This document shows, in pieces, positions 34,430 through 42,227 of a DNA stretch of 64,000 nucleotides. Source of the stretch: Acidobacteriota bacterium (GTDB taxonomy: Bacteria; Acidobacteriota; Terriglobia; Acidiferrales; UBA7541). A program made the position numbers and the translations under genes. The first letter of the stretch is position 1, and every line of letters begins with the position of its first letter. Under the pieces are notes generated by a model that saw only the letters and a program-made list of their open reading frames with translations, had not been told where the DNA came from and made no database searches. Location of the stretch: the NCBI GenBank assembly GCA_003154775.1, contig PMES01000148.1:62001-126000 (forward strand), in the 5' to 3' direction.

Positions 34430-36604
34430 ATGCCGAATCCTCTCAGCACGCAATTTTTACGGTCCATGGACTGGATCGTTTGCAAGACGGCGAGTATCAC
34501 CTTCAATACCTTTCAATACTTCAACAAGCGCAATCCCAACCCTTCCGTTACCCCGCAGTGGTCCGATAAGCCGCTCCTGAAATCCTGGGAAAAGACCAAG
34601 CCGACGCTCGGCTTCCCTCGGCAGACGGATTCCCTCTGCCCGGCCTGCGTGAAGGAGGCCCGCGACGCCATCATCACGGGCAAAAAAGATTGGCGCGACC
34701 TCATGAATGAAAAGGTCGGCGAAATCAAGGCGCAGATCGTCGAGCGCGACGGCCAGGTGTGGATGATCAAGGATTGTCCGCAGCACGGCCACTACGAAGA
34801 CCTCATGGCCATGGATGCCAGCTTCCTGAAGTGGATTGAGTCGCAGTTCCCCGGGCGTGATATTCCGGCGCACAACGACGAAGGCCTGCACAGGCACGGC
34901 TCGTCGAACGTCCGCTATGGCCGCGGCGCCGTCCTCACCGTGGATCTGACCAACCGCTGCAACATGATGTGCGATCCGTGCTTCATGGATGCCAACCAGG
35001 TTGGCTACGTCCACGAGCTTTCCTGGGAAGAGATCACCGAAATTCTGGATAATGCGGTAAAGATCAAGCCGCGCCGCCAGATGTCCGTGCAGTTCTCCGG
35101 CGGCGAGCCCACCATGAGCCCGTATTTCTTCGACGCCATCCGCTACTCGCGCAAGGTCGGCTACAACTCCGTGCAAGCCGCCACCAACGGCATCGCATTT
35201 GCCAAGAGCAAGGAATATTGCAAGAAGGCCTTTGCAGCCGGGCTGCGCTACGCCTATCTCCAGTTCGATGGCATCGGCAACGACGCCAACAGCCATCGCC
35301 AGATTGGCAACCTCTTCGACGTCAAGCTGCGCGCCATCGAAAACATGCACGAAGCCGGCATCGAAATCGTGCTCGTTGTGACCATCGTCAACAACGTGAA
35401 CAACGATCAGGTCGGCGCCATCGTCAAGTTCGCGATGGAAAACCCCAAGAGAATCGCCTTCATCAGCTTCCAGCCGGTTTCCTTTACCGGGCGCGATGAA
35501 GACATCACTCCCGAGCGGCGTCTGCGCCAGCGCTACACCCTTTCGCACCTCGCCAACGATGTCAGCAAGCAGGTTGGCCGCATCGAGCCCACGCGCGATT
35601 GGTTCCCCATCTCCTTTATCAGCACCTTCGCGGGTTTCGCGGACATGGTCAAGGGCAACGAATCCCAGTGGGGTTCGGTCTCCTGCGGCTGCCACCCCAA
35701 TTGCGGCGTGGGCACGGCCATCATGATCAACAAGGAAACCAAGGAATGGGCCCCCGTGCCGCGCTTCCTGGATGCCCAGCAACTGACCGCGGATGTCACC
35801 GCGATCACCGATGCCGCGCGCGGCAAGAGCTTCTCCAACTTCATGATGGCCATGGCCCTCTTGAAGAACTACAAGCCCTTTGAAGGCCCCAAGGGCTTGA
35901 AACTGTATGACCTCTTCAAGAAATTTGATAAGACCTGGGCGCTCACAAAAGGCTCCACCAGCAAGTACGGCAAGACCTCTCCGGAGCGCACCTATGAAGA
36001 CGCCATGAAACGCCGCGCGCAGGATCCCTGGAACTTCCTGTTTATCGCCGGAATGTGGTTCCAGGATCTCTTCAACTACGACTTCCGCCGCACCGAGATG
36101 TGCATCATTCCCTACGGCACGCAGCAGGGCGAAATCAGCTTCTGCGCGTACAACACCGGCATCGGCTGGCGCCAGATCATCGAAAACATGCACAAGAACG
36201 CCACCGTGGCCGAGTGGTACAAGACCCACGGCAAGCATGAAATCTACGCCAAAGGCAAGAACGTCAACCTCGGCTCGTACGAGCACTCGCTTGTGATCGA
36301 CGCGGACGATGCAGCGCGCGTCCGCCACATCGAGCATGACATCCCGGTGACCGCCGCCGAAGAAAACCGCCTCCGCCGCAAGACGGCTCTCGAAGAGCAG
36401 GCCAAGGTTCGCGCCATCTACGAAGAGCTCGTTCTGAAGAAGCCGCAGCCGACCGTCGTACAGATCGGCGCGGTCAGCGACATCGCCAAGGCGGTGCCGG
36501 CCAACTTCACCAACGCGAACAAGCCCCTAACCATCGCCCCGGCCAACGGCAACGGCTCTACAGCGGCCAAGGAAACAGCCGCCGAAGCCGTAGCCGGCGA
36601 CTAA
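34430..36604 (+). CDS. Large radical SAM protein, MJ0619/Tes-like
   Basis: Radical S-adenosylmethionine enzyme. The cluster motif is C177-N-M-M-C181-D-P-C184 in VDLTNRCNMMCDPCF, and FSGGEPTMSPYF is the SAM-binding GGE segment. Before it stands a zinc-ribbon-like region (C70, C73 and C116-P-Q-H-G), the layout of the MJ0619 family. That family includes archaeal tetraether lipid synthase (Tes), which joins lipid tails. Acidobacteria make membrane-spanning iso-diabolic lipids, so a related role is plausible but is inference. The C-terminal ~250 residues, with further Cys (MCIIPYG, SFCAYN), are an extension. At 724 aa it is longer than Tes. Stands alone. Confidence 0.8.
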   Translation: MPNPLSTQFLRSMDWIVCKTASITFNTFQYFNKRNPNPSVTPQWSDKPLLKSWEKTKPTLGFPRQTDSLCPACVKEARDAIITGKKDWRDLMNEKVGEIKAQIVERDGQVWMIKDCPQHGHYEDLMAMDASFLKWIESQFPGRDIPAHNDEGLHRHGSSNVRYGRGAVLTVDLTNRCNMMCDPCFMDANQVGYVHELSWEEITEILDNAVKIKPRRQMSVQFSGGEPTMSPYFFDAIRYSRKVGYNSVQAATNGIAFAKSKEYCKKAFAAGLRYAYLQFDGIGNDANSHRQIGNLFDVKLRAIENMHEAGIEIVLVVTIVNNVNNDQVGAIVKFAMENPKRIAFISFQPVSFTGRDEDITPERRLRQRYTLSHLANDVSKQVGRIEPTRDWFPISFISTFAGFADMVKGNESQWGSVSCGCHPNCGVGTAIMINKETKEWAPVPRFLDAQQLTADVTAITDAARGKSFSNFMMAMALLKNYKPFEGPKGLKLYDLFKKFDKTWALTKGSTSKYGKTSPERTYEDAMKRRAQDPWNFLFIAGMWFQDLFNYDFRRTEMCIIPYGTQQGEISFCAYNTGIGWRQIIENMHKNATVAEWYKTHGKHEIYAKGKNVNLGSYEHSLVIDADDAARVRHIEHDIPVTAAEENRLRRKTALEEQAKVRAIYEELVLKKPQPTVVQIGAVSDIAKAVPANFTNANKPLTIAPANGNGSTAAKETAAEAVAGD

Positions 36605-36640
36605 CGCCCTTGTCATCCTTGTAGCGGTCGCCTTCTGCTT

Positions 36641-36670
36641 GCCCGCCGCAGGAGGGAGGCGGGCGCTTTT
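36641..36670 (+). terminator. Terminator hairpin 1 after the radical SAM gene
   Basis: GCCCGCC pairs with GGCGGGC around a ten-base loop; GCTTTT follows. About 40 bases after the stop codon. Confidence 0.65.
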
Positions 36671-36689
36671 GGCTGGCCTTGTTTGCAGT

Positions 36690-36711
36690 GCGGCGGCTTG
36701 CCGCCGCTTTT
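36690..36711 (+). terminator. Terminator hairpin 2
   Basis: A perfect eight-base-pair stem, GCGGCGGC with GCCGCCGC, around TT, followed by four T. Confidence 0.65.
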
Positions 36712-36764
36712 ACGGGCGCAACCCCGGTACCAATCTGTCATCTTGAGAGCGGCCCGCTCTCTCG

Positions 36765-36791
36765 ACGGCCCCGGTTTTCCGGGGCCGTTTC
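36765..36791 (+). terminator. Terminator hairpin 3 before the SDR gene
   Basis: Ten-base-pair stem, ACGGCCCCGG with CCGGGGCCGT, TTTT loop and T run. Three terminator-like hairpins in 150 bases isolate the radical SAM gene from the next one. Confidence 0.7.
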
Positions 36792-36827
36792 CATTTTCTG
36801 CGCTATCCTTAGGCGAGGAGAACTCCC

Positions 36828-37565
36828 GTGTCGCGAAAACTGGAAAGCCGCATTGCGCTGGTCACTGGTGCCAGCCGCGGCTTGGGCCGCGCCATGGCCA
36901 TCGCCTTGGCCGGCGCGGGCGCGCAAGTGGCCGTGAACTACCGGAAGGAGCAGGCTGCGGCAGAGGAGGTCTGCGCGGCGATTCGGAAACTCGGTTCGCG
37001 CGCCATCGCTCTCCAGGCTGATGTTTCCATCGCCGCGGAGGTCGATCGCCTGATCACTGCCGTCGAGCGCGACCTCGGCTCCGTGGACATCCTCGTGAAT
37101 AACGCCGGGATTTCCCAGATCAAGCCATTCGGTGAGCTGACGGAAGCCGATTGGGACCACCTCCTTGACGTCAATCTCAAGTCCGCCTTCCTCGTCACCC
37201 AGCGCGTCCTCCCCGGAATGCGCCAGCGCCGCTGGGGCCGCATCATCAATCTTTCCTCCGTCGCGGCACAAACCGGCGGCGTCATCGGTCCCCACTATGC
37301 CGCGTCCAAGGCGGGACTCATTGGCCTGACGCACTCCTACGCAGCGCTGCTCGCCAAAGAGGGCATCACCGCGAATGCGATTGCCCCGGCGCTCATCGCA
37401 ACGGACATGATTACCTCCAATCCCAACGCTTCCGCGGAACGCTTGCCCGTGGGCTTCTTCGGCTCGCCGGAAGAGATCGCGCGGGTCGCGGTTCTGCTCG
37501 CGGAAAGCGATTTCATCACCGGCCAGACCATCAGCGTGAATGGCGGCTGGTACATGACGTCGTAG
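36828..37565 (+). CDS. SDR-family oxidoreductase (FabG-like)
   Basis: Classical short-chain dehydrogenase/reductase that uses NAD(P)H. TGASRGLGRA is the nucleotide-binding motif, NNAGIS follows, and the active site shows Ser in NLSSVAAQTGG and HYAASK (Y-x-x-x-K). The C-terminal ISVNGGWYMTS is typical for FabG-like members. The length of 245 aa is normal. It starts with GTG after AGGAGA. It may be a 3-oxoacyl-ACP reductase or an enzyme with another alcohol or ketone substrate. Confidence 0.9.
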   Translation: MSRKLESRIALVTGASRGLGRAMAIALAGAGAQVAVNYRKEQAAAEEVCAAIRKLGSRAIALQADVSIAAEVDRLITAVERDLGSVDILVNNAGISQIKPFGELTEADWDHLLDVNLKSAFLVTQRVLPGMRQRRWGRIINLSSVAAQTGGVIGPHYAASKAGLIGLTHSYAALLAKEGITANAIAPALIATDMITSNPNASAERLPVGFFGSPEEIARVAVLLAESDFITGQTISVNGGWYMTS

Positions 37566-37637
37566 CGCGGCACCTGCGTTATAATTAAACCTTAAGCGAA
37601 GTAGCCCATCGAAAGCCCATCTGGAGGTTTCCCGGCA

Positions 37638-37859
37638 ATGCCCATCTACGAATACATCTGCGAAGACTGCAACGAGCGCTTTGAAAAGATCGTCATCAAC
37701 AAGCAACAGGAGATCTCCTGCCCCAAGTGCTCCAGCAAGAAAGCCGCGATCCAGCTTTCCGTTTTCGCCACGGCCGGCTCCGACAAATCCTCCACGCCCT
37801 CGGGCGGCTTCTCCGGTGGAGGCGGCGGCTGCTGCGGTGGCGGCTGCTCCTGCCACTAA
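37638..37859 (+). CDS. FmdB-type zinc-ribbon protein
   Basis: Small protein with an N-terminal zinc ribbon: MPIYEYICEDCNERFE with CxxC, then SCPKCSSKKA. This matches the FmdB/CxxC_CxxC_SSSS regulatory-protein family. The C-terminus is a glycine-cysteine tail (GGGGGCCGGGCSCH) that could bind metal. The ribosome site GGAGG is near. It follows the SDR gene by 72 bases. Regulation of formamidase was proposed for the original FmdB; here the role is unknown. Confidence 0.88.
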   Translation: MPIYEYICEDCNERFEKIVINKQQEISCPKCSSKKAAIQLSVFATAGSDKSSTPSGGFSGGGGGCCGGGCSCH

Positions 37860-37900
37860 GCCTCGCAGGCCTGCGGATTTCTTTCCATCGCCCTGACCCA

Positions 37901-38024
37901 CGTCATCCCGAGCGAAGCGACCCGATTTTTCTTGTGCGCCGAATTATGGCGCGTCGGGTCGCGCAGCGCGGTTTGTGCGCCCCGTACGCTTCGTCGGGGT
38001 CGAAGGGTCGCTCTGCCTCCTTAA
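37901..38024 (-). repeat. Interspersed palindromic repeat, long form
   Basis: On the minus strand it reads CCCTTCGACCCCGACGAAGC, then GCGCACAAACCGCGCTGCGC, then the CCGACGCGCC hairpin, and ends GGGATGACG. The same body occurs at 42541 and 43155 in plus orientation. Confidence 0.85.
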
Positions 38025-38040
38025 GGGGTGACAACGCTTT

Positions 38041-38098
38041 CTGTAGGTGCATGACTTCAGTCGTGCGTTCATGCGGGGCTGAAGCCCCACACCTACAA
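38041..38098. repeat. GTAGGTG...CACCTAC palindromic intergenic repeat
   Basis: CTGTAGGTGC at the left end pairs with ACACCTACA at the right end, with an inner GGGGCTGAAGCCCC hairpin. It looks like a member of a second interspersed repeat family. Confidence 0.6.
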
Positions 38099-38145
38099 CG
38101 GAACTCGTGCGCTTGCAGCACTTTTCCAGCATGCAAGAATGGGAA

Positions 38146-38161
38146 TGTCGGCGCGCCGACA
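38146..38161. repeat. 16-base perfect palindrome, copy 1
   Basis: TGTCGGCGCGCCGACA, self-complementary over its full length. The second copy is at 38488. Confidence 0.85.
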
Positions 38162-38231
38162 ATTGTACTTAACGGACTAGTTAACATGGTCGAAGAAAAC
38201 AAAAGAGTTATAGGGGAACACATTTGGTTGG

Positions 38232-38322
38232 AGGTACCCCCCACCCCCCTGTTTTTGCGGATGTACGGGAATAATTGGACTTACGGGCGACCCTCGCGGA
38301 TGTACGGGAATGATTAGACTTA
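38232..38322. repeat. C-rich block plus two 39-base tandem units, copy A
   Basis: CCCCCCACCCCCCTGTTTTT leads into two units starting GCGGATGTACGGGAAT at 38257 and 38296. Block B at 38604 has the same layout and the same 39-base period. Confidence 0.75.
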
Positions 38323-38358
38323 GTGGCGAGTGACGAGTGGCTAGTGGCGAGTGGCCGG

Positions 38359-38404
38359 AGAGATCCTTCGACTCGCCCGCCGCGGCGGACTCGCTCAGGA
38401 TGGA
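38359..38404 (+). repeat. Interspersed palindromic repeat, short form
   Basis: Opens GAGATCCTTCGACTCGCC and closes GGCGGACTCGCTCAGGATGG. A centre of CCGCCGCGGCGG forms the hairpin. Confidence 0.75.
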
Positions 38405-38487
38405 CATCCTTCACCGGATGTCCAGTTGTCAGTTTTAAGTATTAAGAAAATGCGGAAGAAGGAGAGAGGCGCTGCAAGGTTCAAAAA

Positions 38488-38503
38488 TGTCGGCGCGCCG
38501 ACA
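38488..38503. repeat. 16-base perfect palindrome, copy 2
   Basis: Identical to the copy at 38146. Together with the C-rich tandem blocks downstream of each copy, it suggests an old duplication of a noncoding module. Confidence 0.85.
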
Positions 38504-38603
38504 ATGTTAATTGGTGTTGGAGTAAACAGAGGGCTTAGAGAAGCGCGGTTATAGTTCACTTCCTCTATTCCCTTTACTTCCTTTGCTTCCCTTACTTCCT
38601 TCG

Positions 38604-38700
38604 GATATCCCCCACCCCCGTGTTTTTGCGTAAGTAGGGGAAACAAAGGGGTTACGGGAGAAATTCGTGGATGTAGGGGAAACAAAGGAGTTAGCGGGTG
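38604..38700. repeat. C-rich block plus two 39-base tandem units, copy B
   Basis: CCCCCACCCCCGTGTTTTTGCG, then units starting at 38628 and 38667 (G-G-A-T-G-T-A-G-G-G-G-like). Diverged version of block A. Confidence 0.7.
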
Positions 38701-38954
38701 CAGGAGCGAAGGTGGGGCGAAGGACAAGGGGGTGGGACGTTCCGAAATGGCACAAGAGCAGCGTCCCCTCAGCATAACGGGTGGAGTTTAGCACATTATT
38801 TACCGTTTGTCTACTATTATTTAGTGGGTACTAGTTTCGAAACTGGTACTCGCTCGGAAGTGGGAACCCCAAGACCCGGCCTCACACCACGAGGCCGGGG
38901 CACTCAGAGTTTACTTCGCGATTGTTGCCGGGCCGCCAGCCGTCGGTTTGAAAA

Positions 38955-39323
38955 CTAGCTACCCCTGTCTGGTCGGGGTATATCAAGGATGATTTTTTTC
39001 ACTCTGCGCTTTTGCTTGATAGACTCCGCTTCGCCTTTCATAGTCAGAGTCACGTCATCATAATAGACGTCCCCCTGAGTGGAGCGTCTCTTACCTTTAA
39101 TTAGTTTTGCGACAATCAATGTTTCGATGGCGTGCTGGATTTCCTGATACGCTTGCTTGCGTTGTTCGGGGCTCTTCTCTGATTGGGGTTTCAGAGCCCT
39201 CATTAAATGCATGGTTCCGCTATCGTAACCGGGGTGGTCATATAGGTAGATCAAGATTGCTTCTTCTGTCTCACCGAATTCACCTGCTACCTCTATTTCA
39301 GTAGGCTTGCGTACCATTTCCAT
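38955..39323 (-). CDS. Hypothetical protein, possible winged-helix type (accessory block gene 8)
   Basis: I start at 39323 (MEMVRKPT), right after GGGAAGGGA. The product is 122 aa, mixed helix and strand, with ATEEAILIYLYDHPGYDSG-like TEEAILIYLYDHPGYDSG, then AIETLIVAKLIKGKRR, then DVTLTMKGEAES. This alternation is reminiscent of a small winged helix-turn-helix protein, but no family is recognised. The box TGATAGAAT is 17 bases upstream. It is the last gene of the accessory block in the direction of transcription. The basic C-terminus (KQKRRVKKI) may bind nucleic acid. Confidence 0.6.
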   Translation of the reverse strand: MEMVRKPTEIEVAGEFGETEEAILIYLYDHPGYDSGTMHLMRALKPQSEKSPEQRKQAYQEIQHAIETLIVAKLIKGKRRSTQGDVYYDDVTLTMKGEAESIKQKRRVKKIILDIPRPDRGS

Positions 39324-39339
39324 TCCCTTCCCGAGCGTG

Positions 39340-39348
39340 ATTCTATCA
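39340..39348 (-). promoter_or_regulatory. Shared TGATAGAAT box, accessory block gene 8
   Basis: Reads TGATAGAAT on the minus strand inside GAGCGTGATAGAATCACGCTC, a near-perfect palindrome when shortened to GCGTGATAGAATCACGC. Fits an extended -10 (TGn-TAGAAT) 17 bases before the start, or an operator. Confidence 0.55.
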
Positions 39349-39436
39349 CGCTCCGATCTGAGCGCATTCAAAGTAAGGCATGAACAAACTTGAAATATGC
39401 TCGCGTACTGGCGCTGTCGTGGCAGAGCCAATTTGT

Positions 39437-40084
39437 TTACTCGCTGTCCACATCGTTATAACGTATGCACATTTTAAGGATGTCAGGCTCCCCTTGCATG
39501 GCAATTCCGCTTCCAGTGCAGAAATTTGTCCAGTGCTTTTTGTCGAAAATGTCGGTGTAAATGATTCGACCGTAAAAAATAATGAAGTATTGACCGCTCT
39601 CAAGTCCTTTGCGCAAGTCCAACGGGGAAATAGCTACTGGCTTATCTCCATACCGGGTCACGTTGATGGTAACTGGAAAAGGCGAGTTTGGAAAAACAGC
39701 GCCAGCGTAAAACCTGTTGTGGGGATGACCTACCGAAAAATCGAAGGACGGCACCTCGCCCTTCATAAGTGCAGTAGCAATTAGGTCTGCCTCGACTTGT
39801 CTCGCCGGGGTTTTGCCGAAATTCGTCACTTGAAGTGTGGCTGGAGTAGTTGCGCCCTCCAATGGAAAATTGGCAGGCAAGACGTAACCTATCCAGGCTC
39901 GCTCGGCCAGCTTAACCTGTTGCTGCATAACACGAAGTTGAAAGAAGTAGACTATCAGTACTGCCAAGCCCACGACGATGCCAGCACGTTCTGGAAATCT
40001 TGGATTCTTGACAATCTGTTTAAGCTTGCTCACAAGCTCTCTAATCGTTTTCATAGACGTTCCGGGCGCAACATGATCTTTCAT
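39437..40084 (-). CDS. Hypothetical protein with one membrane helix
   Basis: 215 aa. A basic N-terminal part is followed by one membrane helix (about residues 35-55, AGIVVGLAVLIVYFFQL) and an extracytoplasmic part with a beta-rich segment: TPATLQVTNFGKTPARQVEA, which looks like an immunoglobulin-like or DUF-type exposed domain. The start overlaps the stop of the upstream zinc-ribbon gene by four bases, so the two are translated together. No family is recognised. Confidence 0.6.
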   Translation of the reverse strand: MKDHVAPGTSMKTIRELVSKLKQIVKNPRFPERAGIVVGLAVLIVYFFQLRVMQQQVKLAERAWIGYVLPANFPLEGATTPATLQVTNFGKTPARQVEADLIATALMKGEVPSFDFSVGHPHNRFYAGAVFPNSPFPVTINVTRYGDKPVAISPLDLRKGLESGQYFIIFYGRIIYTDIFDKKHWTNFCTGSGIAMQGEPDILKMCIRYNDVDSE

Positions 40085-40320
40085 TGCACGCGAACCTTCG
40101 CGGTATGTGTCTGGATTTCAAAAACTCGCTGGCCCCGCTGATATGCTTGTGCTTCATCAAGCTTGAGCCATATTAGTGCATCGTTTTCGCAACCCGGTTT
40201 ACCGCACACAACGCCGCTGGATGGATGGCCTGCTGGAAGGTACGGTTCGTCCGAATAACCGGGCGGTTTCACGCTTCCGCCTGTAGGCTTGCCACATTTC
40301 TCGCATCGGGCGATTGCCAT
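40081..40320 (-). CDS. Hypothetical small zinc-ribbon-like protein
   Basis: 79 aa with two Cys pairs: MAIARCEKCGKPTGG and VVCGKPGCENDALIW. This spacing suggests a zinc ribbon. The middle has the loop YSDEPYLPAGHPSS. GGAGGAATC lies upstream of the ATG at 40320. A variant of the shared box (TGATGAAAT) lies 19 bases before the start. Overlaps the next gene by four bases. Confidence 0.6.
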   Translation of the reverse strand: MAIARCEKCGKPTGGSVKPPGYSDEPYLPAGHPSSGVVCGKPGCENDALIWLKLDEAQAYQRGQRVFEIQTHTAKVRVQ

Positions 40321-40338
40321 GATTCCTCCACGGCGCGG

Positions 40339-40347
40339 ATTTCATCA
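40339..40347 (-). promoter_or_regulatory. Variant shared box upstream of the zinc-ribbon gene
   Basis: TGATGAAAT within GCGTGATGAAATCCGCG on the minus strand. The flanks GCG...CCGCG match the other copies; the -10 core differs by two bases. Confidence 0.4.
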
Positions 40348-40974
40348 CGCACTCGGTTGCGGATTCCTTTTGGCCGCCGGTCCATACGTCCCGATTAAAG
40401 CCTCGGCTTCCTTACAATCCGCAACGTAGTTCTGGACCGCAAGAAACTTTCCAATCAGAAGCAGCGTACAGGTGGTTGCGGTCGTCGTTGCCTGTGTGAT
40501 CTCTTCTTCAGTGTAAGCGGGTTTTGCAACTGCGCCCGTGAATCGGCGGCCCAGTTGAAGCATTCCAGTGTGAGCGTAGCTGCACATCGCGGCCCAACTT
40601 CGAGCCCGCAGGTTCTCAAAGAATCCTTGTGCCTGATACTTTGCGTCTATGGCCTGTGCCATCTCCACCATGTTCAATGGTAAACGGTCGTCTCGTTCAA
40701 AAACCTGTAGCTGCGCTTCCGTGGCACAAAAATTCACCCACAAGCCGCGATAGACCCCCTCGACAATGCTTCGGACCAGTGCGAATGCGGAACCAATTTT
40801 GTCGTTGCGGATTGAAAGCAGCATGGCCTCGTGGTGCTCGATGATTTGGGTGAGAGTGCCCATGACGATTACGCCACGCAAATCATCGGGATATGAGTGC
40901 CGGGCAAGAATGGCTTTTGCTTTACCCATTATCCCTTCGACCGTTTCGAGGTGTTTCGTAGTTTCTGGTGTCAT
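40345..40974 (-). CDS. Hypothetical protein, DUF6988-like
   Basis: 209 aa, mainly helical. The body reads HHEAMLLSIRNDKIGSAFAL, then VRSIVEGVYRGLWVNFCATE, then NLRARSWAAMCSYAHTGMLQ, then LGRRFTG. The series Arg-Ser-Ile-Val-Glu-Gly and the SYAHTG motif recall the DUF6988/HEPN-like helical families, but I am unsure. GGAGGG precedes the ATG at 40974. The shared box is 18 bases upstream. If HEPN-like, the usual R-x4-6-H motif is not clearly present. Confidence 0.6.
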   Translation of the reverse strand: MTPETTKHLETVEGIMGKAKAILARHSYPDDLRGVIVMGTLTQIIEHHEAMLLSIRNDKIGSAFALVRSIVEGVYRGLWVNFCATEAQLQVFERDDRLPLNMVEMAQAIDAKYQAQGFFENLRARSWAAMCSYAHTGMLQLGRRFTGAVAKPAYTEEEITQATTTATTCTLLLIGKFLAVQNYVADCKEAEALIGTYGPAAKRNPQPSA

Positions 40975-40991
40975 GGACCCTCCAAGCGTGG

Positions 40992-41000
40992 ATTCTATCA
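40992..41000 (-). promoter_or_regulatory. Shared TGATAGAAT box, DUF6988-like gene
   Basis: Exact TGATAGAATCC on the minus strand, 18 bases before the start codon at 40974. The upstream base pair context (GCC instead of GCG) differs slightly. Confidence 0.55.
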
Positions 41001-41127
41001 GGCATCGGTAACTTTGGCGTACCGTACTTAATTGTTAGATGGAGACAGAGGCTTCCAAGGCGCGTGCTTTCTTCTTGTCGTCAGAAGATACTTCGGGGTG
41101 TGAAAATCGTTCGAGAAGAGTCCCTGA

Positions 41128-41358
41128 TTAGCTGCGGCGCACGTGGCTCAAGTCGCATTTCGGATTTCGTTTGAGATGTTCAAAGTGCGGCCCTTGTTTT
41201 CCGCCAGCCACCATCGGCTTAACTGGCTTTCGACATTTCGGATTTGGACAGCGAAATCCCAGCTTGCCAGCCGGGATTTTGAGCTTCAGAGCGTCAGCCA
41301 CTTCCCGAATCGCGTTCGCAAGATCAACGTCAATCAGGCATTCATTTATTTTGGGCAT
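41128..41358 (-). CDS. Hypothetical protein with Cys motif
   Basis: 76 aa. An N-terminal helix (CLIDVDLANAIREVADALKL) is followed by a zinc-ribbon-like segment, FRCPNPKCRKPVKPMVAGG, and PHFEHLKRNPKCDLSHVRRS with a further Cys and two His. It could be a small metal-binding or nucleic-acid-binding protein. AAGGGAAGAG lies upstream of the ATG at 41358, and the shared box is 32 bases upstream. Ends 154 bases before the next gene on the same strand; that gap has no gene. Confidence 0.6.
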   Translation of the reverse strand: MPKINECLIDVDLANAIREVADALKLKIPAGKLGFRCPNPKCRKPVKPMVAGGKQGPHFEHLKRNPKCDLSHVRRS

Positions 41359-41389
41359 TGCGGTCTCTTCCCTTCTTAACTTAACGCGG

Positions 41390-41398
41390 ATTCTATCA
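41390..41398 (-). promoter_or_regulatory. Shared TGATAGAAT box, Cys-motif gene
   Basis: Exact TGATAGAATCCGCG on the minus strand within the longer module GCAGGTCGGCGCGTGATAGA. Also matched at 39340 and, more loosely, at 41939. Confidence 0.6.
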
Positions 41399-41422
41399 CG
41401 CGCCGACCTGCGCGACGGCCCG

Positions 41423-41866
41423 TCACTCTCGATTCTTCCTGTCCTTTCGGCGTGGAACGTGTTCTTTGCGCACTCTCTTTTTTCGCTCTAATGGCTTCAG
41501 CCATCCAACCACAATCTTTGAAAGTTCTTTCCCTACAGGCCCGAAGAATTCTTTGCCAAATGCCTTGCCGCCTGCTACCCCTGCACTTATAGCAAAAATC
41601 ACGGAGATTCCCACTGCGGGATATTGGGAAAATGTGACCATCAGTCCCTGCGCTTGCGCCGGATCAATCGGATTACGCATTCGTGGAATCTCGTACTTGA
41701 TTCGCACTTCCGCACCCGGCCACCGCTTCGAGATTTCATTTCGCAGAGTCGGCAGCGCATGCTGAAGTGCGGTCGCGTCGTGCCTTGGGTAGGGGAAAGG
41801 AACAAATACTTCGGATTCTTGATCGGCACTGTTATTACCGCTTACAACTCTCACCAGCGGGGCCAT
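41423..41866 (-). CDS. Hypothetical protein with Gly/Ala-rich hydrophobic segment
   Basis: 147 aa. An N-terminal polar domain (SEVFVPFPYPRHDATALQ, then WPGAEVRIKYEIPR) is followed by one hydrophobic, glycine-rich stretch (about residues 80-105: VGISVIFAISAGVAGGKAFG) and a strongly basic C-terminus (RKKRVRKEHVPRRKDRK). AAGGAGGG lies upstream of the ATG at 41866. A degenerate copy of the shared module (ATTCCGGCA on plus) lies at 41939, 73 bases upstream. No family is recognised. Confidence 0.55.
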   Translation of the reverse strand: MAPLVRVVSGNNSADQESEVFVPFPYPRHDATALQHALPTLRNEISKRWPGAEVRIKYEIPRMRNPIDPAQAQGLMVTFSQYPAVGISVIFAISAGVAGGKAFGKEFFGPVGKELSKIVVGWLKPLERKKRVRKEHVPRRKDRKNRE

Positions 41867-41984
41867 TTAACCCTCCTTCACTGCGATCTCCGCGCTTCGG
41901 GCCAAACCATCTGGTTCTTACCCCATTCCTGTGGCCGGATTCCGGCATGCGCCGATCTGCGCGCCCTGAACTGGCAATGTCCAT

Positions 41985-42203
41985 TTATTTCTTCTTTGTG
42001 TCCATCCGCTCGAAGAACTTCTCCCAGCTCAAATTTCCAAGGCGCTTTCTTCCCTTGGGACCAACAAAGGCTGCAATGCCAGCGTGATTTATTTCCACGC
42101 GCCCAAGATACTTACCCCGCTTGCTGTGCGCCCATACCGTTAATCCGACCTTGCCCAGCGTGACCTTTTCGTGAAGCTTTAGATCTCCCATGCGCTTTTT
42201 CAT
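41985..42203 (-). CDS. Hypothetical small basic protein
   Basis: 72 aa, basic (many Lys/Arg), with VTLGKVGLTVWAHSKRGKY and LGRVEINHAGIAAFVGPKGR followed by LSWEKFFERMDTKKK. Short beta-strand-like segments could form an SH3-like barrel. GGAGGAATC lies upstream of the ATG at 42203, and the shared box is 25 bases upstream. First transcribed of the box-bearing genes. Not recognised. Confidence 0.6.
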   Translation of the reverse strand: MKKRMGDLKLHEKVTLGKVGLTVWAHSKRGKYLGRVEINHAGIAAFVGPKGRKRLGNLSWEKFFERMDTKKK

Positions 42204-42227
42204 AGGCAGGATTCCTCCGTTACGCGG

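Larger units (their letters stand above)
37860..38954. other. Gene-free, repeat-dense 1.1-kb stretch
   Basis: No convincing gene lies here on either strand. The stretch holds a reverse-oriented palindromic repeat (37901), a GTAGGTG palindrome (38041), two copies of a 16-base perfect palindrome (38146 and 38488), a short repeat (38359), two blocks of 39-base tandem units (38232 and 38604), and 9-base units encoding nothing credible (38560-38603). Hairpins at 38833-38844 and 38875-38899 lie next to the first gene of the accessory block. Confidence 0.75.

Noticed and set aside
34457-36337. 626-codon open frame antisense to the radical SAM gene
   Set aside because: Same reason: mirror of a confident coding region, no ribosome site, no domains.
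38698-38958. 86-codon plus-strand frame in the repeat region
   Set aside because: Built from tandem-repeat and palindrome sequence; no ribosome site or motif.
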